From Enoplolaimus lenunculus (lineage: Eukaryota; Nematoda; Enoplea; Enoplida; Thoracostomopsidae), in the NCBI GenBank assembly GCA_030248215.1, contig JASANG010004020.1, forward strand, positions 62,001 through 126,000: 64,000 nucleotides of DNA. The letters are read 5' to 3'. Of this stretch, positions 21,601-32,101 are shown piece after piece. A program made the translations under genes and the position numbers. Under the pieces are notes generated by a model, which was not told the origin of the DNA, ran no database searches, and saw only the letters and a list, made by a program, of their open reading frames with translations. Position 1 is the stretch's first letter; each line of letters opens with the position of its first letter.

Positions 21601-24600
21601 GCAGAAAAGCAATAAATTTTAACAAATGTCGTGTTTTTAGACGCCGACTGTGTCGCTGCAATAGATTTCACTGCTAATTCTGATCAACCACATCGATTGA
21701 GTTTGCATGAAGTAAATAATGACGTCAATAGTGGAAGCGATGACGAATGGGATTTCCTTGAATCACAACAAAATCAGCCAATTAACACTGTGATACAATG
21801 TCGTCAGTGTCAAAAATTGTGTCCTACCTCAGTTGCTTATAAGATACATTTACAGGTATTAATGTTATTAAACGCAAGCAAATATGTTCAGTGGTTAATT
21901 ATTTTGGCTCAATTTTGTAATATTTCTCTAGACTTTAATACATTGTAATTTGTGGCAAATTGCGTTACTCTGTCGTCGTAGTTTTAAAATTCACAAAGGT
22001 CAACTTGGCACGTCGGCTAAATTGAGTTCGTAACAGAAAAAACTAAGTTTTTGCATCAATTTGCGTCTTTACCTGTAGTATTTTATGTGAAAATTATAAT
22101 ATAATCAGTTTTTTGTGAACATATAATAATATTTTAGCGGAATTGTCATTGCTTGTAATTTTTATCAAGTAAAAGTGATTGCAAGATTTGGAACAGATCA
22201 AAGCGTGTGTAGAGTGAAAGCCGTTGCTATGTTTGCAATTTTAAATTTTTCAAATATAATAAGTGATACCAGACTTATGTGTTCGTTATTTATTTATTGT
22301 AAATATGAACGAAAAAGTTTTGCTGAAACTACGGCTGAATTACGTTGTGATCTGTGTCTGTATTTATGTTGATTATTTGAGATTCATGCGAATTGTTTCA
22401 AATACAACTGTCCGCTGTGTCATCGTGGGTTTAAATGTGAACGCGTGGTCAGAAGCCATGATGATTTGCACACTAATCGAACTGGATTCGCGTGCCGAAT
22501 TTGTGGATATTTGTTTAATTCGTAAGTCCAGCGAAACGACTTCCATAATCATAGTTGCGGATCCAGGATTAACCAATCAGGGAGCAGTACCGCGGCTATC
22601 CGCCCCACCTACACCCAGGCGATCTGGTATGCCAAAAATTTTACACTTTCGGTCCAATTCAGCTCAAGTATTGGGTTATTCACGCTTATCTGGTTTCTTG
22701 TCCGCTTCGCTTGCGAGTTTTTTTGCGTTCCGCCCTTGAACTGTATTGTGTCATCTCTATAGTTTGCGCGTATTTCGCTGAAAACCACATTGCAAGAGAG
22801 TTCAGATGTTGAACTACAATGCGGCACAACAGGTTACAGGTTTACAGAAGGGTAACTGCATATACAATGACTTTTAAACAAACGTGTTAATATTAATCAG
22901 AGTCATTTTGTTATTTCAGTGAGTCACACTTGAAGCTTCATTCTACTTGCCATAGTTCAATTAACGATCAAAGCTTACGACATGCAAATAATAACGTTAC
23001 TGCGAATGAAAATTGGGATAATCGGTCAACATCAAATGTCAGTCCTCATAAGCACAGTTCATCGGTAAGTAAAAAGCTACAAAATATTATCAGCTTCGAC
23101 AGGAAAGTATTGAAAACGTATTGGAGAGCTGACATCCCATCGACGCGTATTTACATATTATTTATGATCGCTAAAAGTTACCAATTTTAAGTTAAAGTGC
23201 AAATATTTTAATACATTTCGTTTTTGCCAAAATGATGACCAGAAATGCGCGTTTTTTGAGTTTATGATCAATTGTATGAACGTTTTTACGGTTTATACGA
23301 ATGCTTTTATATAAGTGAGTAGCCAGCATTTCGTTTCCGGAAGGAGCGATGCTATTGAGAAACAAATCTTTTCACCTCCATTTGGAATCTTGAAAATGGT
23401 ATTTTGAATCCACTTTATAAGATGATTTTGGTTGTCTCTCAAAAATTTAAAGAAGATATGTATACATCCCTTCTATCACTCTCATTGTACTCAATTTTGC
23501 GTTTGTACTGTTGCTTCATTGCCAAATTTGTGTTTAGGATCGCATGGATCAAGCGAGCAATGCATGCGAAGACGCCGTTCAAACTGTAATATCACGAGCC
23601 AAATTTGGTCCCAAAACTGATGAACTGGAGGAACCGCAACATTCGATTTCAAAATCAAATTCAAATTTAGAAGCATCGGTTGACTGCAAACCCAAAAATA
23701 TGACGTTTGGGCCAACCGAGAATTGTACTGATGATAATCCTGATACTCAACCAGGGACTGAACCTCACAATGTGTCACAAATTGAAGTCAACTTGTACGG
23801 TGAAAACAACGCCTGCGGTCAATTGAATGAAAAATACCACTGCAGGTACTGTGGAACAGAGGAGTTCGAAACGGAAATGTCGTTAGCGAATCATATTTTA
23901 GCAAAACATCAACAAGATTTGTGCCATGAAAGCGATAACCAATTGGAAACAACGAAAATGACGCAAGAAAAACAAGAAACTGATAACAATTGTGATAAAA
24001 CCATACGGACGATGCATATGAACGAAGCAAAGACTAATGGTGCACCATGCGATGCGAGCAGAGAAACAATCAAATGCGCACTGTGTGGAATTACGTGTGA
24101 AAGTATTGACGATCTACAAAAACACACCTTACAGGTTCATACCATCGGAGAAGTTTCGACGATTCCTGCAGTAAAGCAAATCAGCACCGCAGATGAAAAT
24201 GGAACAACAACAACAACTACTACAACAACTACAACAACAACAACGATGACGACGACAACGACAAGCAACGGCAGCAGTGGAAAACATCGAAAATCGTACA
24301 ATCCAAATCCAAAAGATAGCAATATTGAGTATCCGTGCGGCTTTTGTCCGGCAGTATTTGACAGCATCTTGGCGTTACACAGCCATTGTGATCATTCGCA
24401 TCGTGGTATGGAATTGAACGGAGGCGGTGTTAATAATAATTATCGAGAACATACAACAAACTTTAACCAACAGTATTTGGTTCATCCATTAGCTCAAACC
24501 GCCGTTTCACCAACGATTCAACCTCCTAAATATTCGTGTGCCACTTGCGGTATTTCGTATACGTCACGCCGATTCCTTGAAGCACATGCGGTCCAAACAC

Positions 24601-27600
24601 ATTACTTGATGAAAGAAGCTAATTTCGGCTGTAAAGCCTGTTGTAAAGTGTTTGCACAACCAGACGAATTGCAACTGCATTTACTTGAACTGCATGCATT
24701 ACAACTGTACAAATGTACACTTTGTAAACAAGTTTTTGATTCAAAAGTTGACGTTCAAGTACATTTTGCATTGACACATTCGAGTGAAGTCACTGTATTC
24801 AAGTGTAAATGTTGCTCAATGAAAACACCAAAGATAACTCGGTCATCAAAACGCGGCGTTTCAGTTGAAACTGAATTCAAATTCAAGGATGAGCACGAGT
24901 TACTTGAACACGTTCGCGAGTGTCATTCAGAAATACTCGCCGGGTATCATCAAACAACCACTGACGATTTAATTGACTCAACAACGAAAAATAGTTGCAC
25001 AACACCGATGCCGAGAAGTGCGTCCAGCGATGCCAATAATTTAATCGATATTCAATCAGGTTCAGATAAGATTAAACCTGATTTGAAATTGGCACATTTT
25101 GCTTCATACCTGCAACAAAACGCATCAACCGTTTATGGCACACAAATGATGACCAAATTTAATCAACAACTGCAACAACAACAACAACAACAACAACACA
25201 GCCTGAATAACAAACCACCGTCTCATAGAGCATTTGTGTGTCCATTTTGTTTTGAAGCATTCAACGTTGAGTATTTATACGAAAAGCATCTCGAAGCTTG
25301 TCACAGTTCGTCAACATTGGCTTCGGCGACGGCTGATTTTACAGCTGACGACCAACGTTCGTTATTGTCTAAAAATTTAGATGTTAATCCACGCAACAGC
25401 ATCGTATCAGCCTATCAACCTGGCTTTGGAAGAAGCTTTGAATTCGCCACCAGTTCAAATGGGAAAAACATTGAATTTGATCTAAAAACTCCATTATCCC
25501 GGGATCAAATCCGAGCGCAATCTACAGGTTTGAGTGATGACGTTTCGTTGTTACGGAGTCCATCGCCACAACAGTTGGCAACCTGCGCAACAGCGATGTT
25601 TAAATGTAACATTTGTGATGAAAGATGTGATTCAGCTGTTCGACTTTCAGAACATAAACTACAACATTGTAAAGTTATTGTGGCAGACGTTTGTGCAATT
25701 TGTCGACAACAACTCGATGATTTAGAAGATTTCTACGCTCATACGCGTCAGCATTTTCCATCCGCCCCGTCTACGTTTAATCACAATAAATCAGGGATGA
25801 TGTCCCGAAATCAAGGTGTCAGTAGCAGCACCGGTGGATGCAACAGTAACACTTTTGGCCTTTCCTGTATTGTCTGTAGACAAAGTTTATCTACAGCACT
25901 TGAAGTTGCTGTCCATGGCAAGTTTCATCTTCATGGATCAGTACGAGCGGTACTCAATGATAACCATCTTGGATCTGCTACTAATAAATGTAGCGTTAGT
26001 GAAACATTCCCAGGATCTGGTTTAACCTCAGAAGCGTCTATTGATTTTGCCAGAACGACTGCTCAAACGATGAACAATCAATTTGGAGCATCGCTCTGCG
26101 CTTGCGGTAGTCCTATGGATAATCCGCTAAACTCTGAAACCGGACCGAGATGCAGTCGAAAGGGCTGTAGCGTATATAAACGTGCAATTTCGCGATGTTC
26201 AGCACCATCATTAGTCGATGCTAACAAATCTTCAAATGTTGAAACAGATTCAGACAGACGTCGCGATGGAATGATTCCTCCATGTGCTTCTGGCAACAAC
26301 GATCGTTCAATTGGTTTACGTCGTACAATTTCAAGCGATAATTTTGTCGACAATCATCACACGCAACACATTCCGTCGTCAAATTTTAGCAATTTGATTA
26401 AAAAATTGCCGTGTAAGCGGCGGTTGACTGCATCACTGAGTCATCCGCATCAAACCGGTGAACCAGGGAATAATAGTGGCAATGCGAGATCGCATCCGGA
26501 ATCCTTCCGTTATTTGCAACATGAGCACAAGTCGATCAACCGTAACTGCGGAACAAATAACAACAACAAAAATATTAACATTATCATCAACAATAGTAAT
26601 AACAATCATAACGACAACAACAACAACAACAACAACGAAAACAATGATAACAAAAACAAAGACGGCGAAATAAACAGTACTGGACACAACCGCAACTGTT
26701 TGTTGCTATCAAACGCTGAGTTGGAAACGAAACAATTCAAAAACGTAAACAATTCAATCCGGTCACAATTTGGTGTCGAACAAACAGCGAAACCGTTTCA
26801 ATGCATCAAATGCCAAGCCTGTTTTACAACTGAACCACAAATTCAATCTCATGTCGCTGATCATGTACTCACTGACGGCGTAATTCATCGTTGTTCGTTG
26901 TGTTCAGAAATATTCGATTCGCCAAGCAAACTTCAATGCCACTTGATTGAACATTCATTCACTGGTTCAACTGAATATCGTTGCTATTTGTGTGACAGTG
27001 TTTTCACGTTTGCATTCGCGTTACAACAACATATGCTTGAACATCGATTTGATCAGCGACCTTACGATTGTAGTCGGTGCGCGCAAAGATTCTTTTTCCG
27101 AACAGAACTTCAAAATCACTCCGCGTCACATGACAATGATGATGATGATGATGATGCAGATAATGAAACACACGGGACTCCAGCGCCCAAGTATCGTAAA
27201 TTTGAACAGCTGCAACCACAGTTACTGTCACGACTTGGTTATGCTGATCCGATCAACTGTGATTCGTTAACCGAACGGCGAAACATCGCTGCCAACACAG
27301 GAATGCTTCCTGAAAATATTTTTCCATTTCAAAAAGCCATAGGACTAATGCAACAACAGGGTTTGTTGTTAAAATCTTCAGAGTCTGATCTGTTGGCTGA
27401 TACTACAAACAATAATTTTGATAATATTTCAATGAACGGTGAAATAGCACCCAGGCTAACAAACGCACTTAATTTAGGCACTGGTATGAACCAGCGGACG
27501 TGCTGTATTTATTGCCGTGTAGTATTTACAACACCAGCGTTGCTTATGGATCATGAAGCAAAATGTGCGCTACAGCTGAATAGTTCGAATACGAATACTA

Positions 27601-28643
27601 CACAATTGCCTTTTAGTCTTGAAGATATACTTAGTTTGTCATTTCAGCAGCGACAACAAATTACTGAACTCTACAAAAACAACGGGATGGGTGTCAAAGC
27701 ACAAATCAGTGGCGAAGGAAGCGGCGGAAAATGGTCAAAATATTCCATAAAACAAAACACTGAGGCTTCGAAACACAATGCCAGCAGTTCGCCAGCGTCA
27801 ACAGCAAATTTGCTCAACGCACGTGTTCCTGGATCAGAACCAGCGGTGTACGCGTGCCCTCATTGTCCAAAAGTATTCGGATCGATTTCAGCTCTCCAAG
27901 GCCATTCTCATGTTCACATGGCAAGTCGTGGCACCCATCATTGCACCAAATGTGGCAAAGTTTTTGCGTCTGCGGCAAAACTGCGAAATCATCAACGACA
28001 ACATAGCGGCGACAAACCGTTCATTTGTGATCTTTGTGGTCGGCCGTTTTCGCGTAAAGACAATCTGAAAGTTCACATGAAAACACACTCAAAATACACG
28101 ACAGTAAATCGTGCGCGTTCCTTTGTGACCACAACAGGAAATACAGGATTTGGACTGATTCCGGAAGGCAACTCGGTCGATTCTAACGGAATACGCAACG
28201 AATCACCAAATAATGAGAAACGGCAAGAAAAACGGCCATCAGACACTGCGTCGATATCTGATATCCGATCCCGGACTCCAATTTCACGATTCGACCATTG
28301 CGACCTTCCAACGATGATTTCGCCATCTTCTTGCTCGAGTAACACTTCAATGGTACAACAGACAGTAACAGCAGTTACAACTGCAGGACCATCTCAACCT
28401 TCTTGGGAAGAATGTATTTTTGCGGCGACTGCTGGATCCAATAACTTGTCACTGATCAATTCTGCTCTTCTTGCATCTGGACTCAACTCAGCAATGTTTG
28501 ATGACAGACAGGCAATTGATAAAGCAATACAGCCACATCTGCAAGAGGAATCTAATAATTGCACAAACGAGGATGGGATGGATTGTTTAGGAGCAAACGT
28601 AAACTGTACTGCCGCACTGACTGATGTAAAAATTGAAAAGTGA
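18667..28643 (+). CDS. Multi-C2H2 zinc-finger protein, ZNF423/ZNF521 (Oaz) family
   Basis: Exons: 18667-19840, 21641-21855, 22382-22521, 22920-23064, 23538-28643. Phases agree and give 2259 residues. Junctions are confirmed because fingers are split by introns: HLQ|IH across exons 2/3 and NS|ESH across exons 3/4 restore perfect C2H2 spacing. I count about 22 fingers. Residues near 960-985 (DSKVDVQVHF) and a late block with FDSPSKLQCHLIEHSF, YDCSRCAQ and FFFRTELQNH match what I recall of the ZNF423/521 core. That family regulates transcription in the nucleus and binds EBF and SMAD partners in vertebrates. Unlike vertebrate members, three to four fingers follow that block, ending in a typical finger PFSRKDNLKVHMKTH. 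Exon 1 (1-391) is finger-free, with a basic helical patch at about 161-213. Poly-Thr, poly-Gln and poly-Asn tracts and an acidic DDDDDDAD lie between fingers. The C-terminus has VKIE, a SUMO-type motif. An in-frame stop lies upstream of the ATG. Confidence 0.92.
20184..20286. mobile_element. GC-rich fold-back element in zinc-finger intron 1
   Basis: GGGTTGCGATATAC at the left faces GTATAGCGCAACCC at the right. The interior is GCCGCCGCTTGCCGACGG-type. About 103 bp, same family as 16432 and 39508. Confidence 0.8.
20985..21442. mobile_element. TTAGGC-cored MITE, expanded copy in zinc-finger intron 1
   Basis: Left flank: a GCGGCGGAACGTTTTTC phrase, then GGGACTGCATTAGAGTAAGC and AAATTTTTTTGC. Right flank: ATACTGTTCCACCCC, then TGTTCTTTACATTGGCC. 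Between them is a dense array of GGCTTA and variants, organised at 21079-21397 as about six copies of a 53-bp unit. The copies are nearly identical, so the expansion is recent. It lies within intron 1 of the zinc-finger gene. Confidence 0.85.
21079..21397. repeat. 53-bp minisatellite built of TTAGGC-like hexamers
   Basis: Unit starts (GGAATATCCTC, or GGAATATGCTC in the first) fall at 21079, 21132, 21185, 21238, 21291 and 21344, exactly 53 bp apart. Each unit has a short ATCCTCATTTTA spacer, then GGCTTA repeats with fixed variants GGCTGA and GGCGTA. The last unit diverges. Confidence 0.9.
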
Positions 28644-28726
28644 CCTGATACAGACAATATTGATGTTAACATTCCACATGGAAATCCATTTGACGTTTTA
28701 TCACTCGTTGACTGTGTTTTATAATT

Positions 28727-28765
28727 TTTCTCACATGAATATTTTCGATTTCATCCGACGCAATT
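28727..28765. repeat. Fragment of the tRNA-like repeat end
   Basis: TTTCTCACATGAATATTTTCG just after the zinc-finger stop matches the terminal part of the tRNA-like family (4891, 33354, 42984). Only the end is present. Confidence 0.4.
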
Positions 28766-28984
28766 TCTTAACTGTGTTTTTTAGCGAAAAATATGTTTTG
28801 AATGGAACCTGTGAAAACTGTCAGTATTGAAACTATTTTTGACAAGAAAAATCATGGCATAAATGCCATCCCTGGTAGTTGAAATAATTTTATTTATGTT
28901 ATTTAATTATGACATTTTTGTCTTTATTTCCCACATTTATGTATCATTGCGTTAAAAATATCAGGTGTTGTGTTGTCATTCAAT

Positions 28985-30982
28985 TTATTTAATTTTACTC
29001 CTTAACTTTGTTATGTATTTTGTAGAATCTACAATTTGTCGCTCTACAATATACAGTTTGTCGCTATTAAGTTTAAGCCTAAAGTCATAGTACGTACCTG
29101 CTGATTTGGAACCAGTTGCGTGGTCGACTGGTATTTTGAGTCGTTGAGTAATCAGATTAGAATTTATCACGTAATTAATTGTCCTGATATCTATATTATT
29201 AAAGCTGAAACGCCCAAATATACCTATTTTAGTCAGAGTTTGATAGTACAAAATATTTATTAGCTATATCAAAGGTATTCGTAACGTCTGTATTTCTACG
29301 TATTCTTCTAAGTTAGAATTTGTGCATTACAAAAATATAGCATAAGCATACTGTTTCAAGTTATGTGGTCAGTTCAATTTAGACTCACTTAAAAACAGTC
29401 CTGTTAAAATTTGAATATACCAACTGTTCAACACATTTTAGTTGCACATTGGTTCAACTGTGTTGATTATTTATAGTAATTTTCAATTAGTTTCTGGTTA
29501 TCGAATTGTGCCCAGAAAAGTTATTGTTTGTTGTACCTGGAAATATTTCAAATATTATGCTCAATATGATGGTTAACAGACTTTGTAAGATTGTGGACAA
29601 AGAGGCATACAGAAAATATATCCAAAAATTCCTGATAATCTGAAAAATACGCAATAATAAAGGCTTTAGTGTAGAAACAGCTTCGTTTATTTGTTGTTAA
29701 ATCTCGAATAACTTCCGGTTTGGTATTTCGTAAAAATTATCATTTTTGCTAAAATTGCACTCTATAATTTGGTGTTTGATAAGAATGTAAGCGATGAATG
29801 AAAAATGTGTGATATATTGGCCAAATGTGTAGTTTAACCTTACTTTGAAATGTTCCATTATCAAACATTCCATTTTAATTTTGTTTATTTTATATTGTAA
29901 TTAAATATGGTTAATTTTAACTGTGAAGAGCGCAGAAATTTCAGTAAAACAAGCGAAAATCAGTGGAAATTTTAATATTTATATCAATTGTCACCAAATA
30001 TAGCAAACAAAACGTATATGAATTTAATTATCACCGCAAAAACACCCGTATCATATGCATCAGATTGACGTTGCATAATGGTGAAAGTAGTTTGAAACTT
30101 ACATACAACAATAGTTTAGTACCAATGTTTAATATCTGATACGGTTTAGATTTAAAATCACTCATGCAGTAATCAATAATTGAGTGAAGAATGTGTGTCT
30201 GTAACAGGCTGTTCAGGTCAAACAATTTCATCATAATAAAATTCATCTGGAACCACGGATCGTTTGCTGAAACTGGGTAAAGCTTAGCCTTGAAATTTTG
30301 TGCAATCATGTTTGACATCAAAAGTGTTTCGTTATAACCGACAGGGCGAACAATTGAACCGGAACAGAAATGCGATTCGTCTTTGAATAAATTTCGTTTT
30401 CAATGTCGATTGTGCAAAATTGTTATAATTTGAACAAAGTTTTTTTACACAACATGGAATCAACTCCAACGGTATGCATATATAATATAGGCAGGACGAA
30501 AAGTCCTTTGTTGCACAAGATCTTGTACTGAACCTCTCTCGTACTCACAATATCGGCCCACTGTGCAATCAGATGCAACAACACATCATTGATCATATCT
30601 GTCGTCTACTCGAAGGATACTTTAATTTTGTAATATAATCTTAAAGCATAGCATTCATTGCCTTGGCATCGCATATCCTACTCGCAAATCCGTTCACACT
30701 AAAAAGTTTCAATTTCGTCTGAAAGTCGCGCGATATCAATTTTGCGTGAAATTATAATCTGATTAATCATCAAAAACGGAATGAAACAAAATGCTGCCCC
30801 AGCACAAATGCAAACACAAAACAATTAATCAAATACGGATGCTTACAGTTCAACTCGATGTTGTTCTCACATATTTTAATGTTTACTGCATTGCGATATG
30901 TCGATGCATCTTTCGGCTTCAACTGTTTTGGTAGTCTTTTTCCAAGACAGCCTAATTGTCTAATGTCAAGTTCGAAAGAATA
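28985..30982 (-). CDS. 3' part of an unrecognised gene (four exons)
   Basis: Minus-strand exons in order: 30982-30847, 30598-30545, 30380-30103, 29263-28985, ending in TAA. Donors are GTAAGC, GTACGA, GTAAGT. Acceptors end TTAG, CAG, AAAG, ATAG. Phases 1, 1, 0 match at each junction and give about 248 residues. Protein phrases: IRQLGCLGKRLPKQLKPKDA, NDVLLHLIAQWADIV, FCSGSIVRPVGYNETLLMSN, YPVSANDPWFQMNFIMMKLF, NSNLITQRLKIPVDHATG. Several hydrophobic stretches are present, but no clear membrane segment can be asserted. I do not recognise the family. The 5' end was not found; an exon candidate at 34249-34484 on the same strand could belong. An alternative 30598-30545 donor (GTGAGT, three to four bases earlier) breaks the phase and was not used. 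It lies tail-to-tail with the zinc-finger gene. Confidence 0.5.
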
Positions 30983-31005
30983 CTAAGCGGCTGCGACTCC
31001 GTCAG

Positions 31006-31210
31006 GCCCATTTATGGAATAGGGCCGGATCGTTTTCCGGAGGGGTCATAATAGAGTCAGTATAAGCTTTAGACTATTTTTTTCGCTTAGGTTTAGGCTT
31101 AGGCTTTATCTTAGGCTAGATTAAAAATGGGCTCATCTATACGCTTAGGCTTAGGCTGAGTCTTAGGCTTTGGAATATGCTTATACTACAGATCCGGCCC
31201 TGTTCTATAC
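31006..31210. mobile_element. TTAGGC-cored MITE copy
   Basis: The left end reads TGGAATAGGGCCGGATCG and the right end GATCCGGCCCTGTTCTATAC. The interior has GGCTTAGGCTTTATC and GCTTAGGCTTAGGCTG runs, plus the conserved AAGCTTTAGACTA. Confidence 0.8.
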
Positions 31211-31319
31211 ATGGACCCTCCGTCATATAACTCTCCATATTACGTGAAATGGGGTGTCGACCTGAATTGTATTCGGGTATGTAATTTTATTCACCCATTA
31301 AATTTTTCGGAAATATTGC

Positions 31320-31848
31320 TCTAAAATTTTCCACTTTTAAATGTCTTAAGTTTAAGACATTCTTTTATAAACGGTTAAGAAAAATATTTCTTAAATATAA
31401 GACAAATATGTCTAAAATAAAACACAGAGATTTGGCATGGAAACGGACTCAAAATCAAGGGCTAAAGCTCTACCCAATGCCCTAATTTTATACCCTAAGA
31501 TACGTCCAAGACGTAAACTTACGCTGGGAGAGTCTGAGCTCAACCCGAAATATATTTGAATTTAGATTCTTTAAATACTCTCTTAAAGATTTAAACTCAG
31601 CAACTTTTTATACATACACAAAAATAAGAAAATTAATTCTTGAATAAAAGACAACAATTTCTTGACACAAAGAAACTTGCGTCTTAGAAATTGGCAATAC
31701 CAATTTCTTGATTATAAGACATTTAACCATTTAAGAAACGGATTTTTGAGCTGTTTAAGGCTATTAATGTCTGAAATACAAGACATTCATGTCTTGAAAA
31801 TTTAAGAAAGCGGAGTCTTGAAATTTAAAGACAATTTATTTTGTCCGA
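31320..31848. repeat. About 500-bp dispersed repeat with AAGACA words, copy 1
   Basis: It is full of TTAAGTTTAAGACATT, TCTTGAAAATTTAAG and AGACAATTTATTTTG phrases. The same order of phrases occurs at about 39160-39505 and, inverted, at about 41605-42115. No coding capacity is seen, and termini are not sharply defined. Confidence 0.65.
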
Positions 31849-32101
31849 ACTATTCGGCGGGCACAATTGTAACAAGAATATTTTAAAATGAAGAATTATC
31901 CTACGAACATCAGATACGTTTTGACATTTTTACCAGCTTTAAGAAGTATGTCTGTCAGTCTACCAGTACGAGCAACTACAGTCAAAAACCAGTAAATATT
32001 CTCGTAAAAAGGGTTTCACTTAAAAATGTGTTAATAGCAAACTAAATATTTAAACATTCGTGTTTTCAGTAAAATACGGGTAAAACTAATTGTACAAACA
32101 T

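Noticed and set aside
24137-24367. Minus-strand frame with poly-Val
   Set aside because: Shadow of the poly-Thr tract of the zinc-finger exon.
26433-26687. Minus-strand Val/Ile-rich frame
   Set aside because: Shadow of the poly-Asn tract of the same exon.
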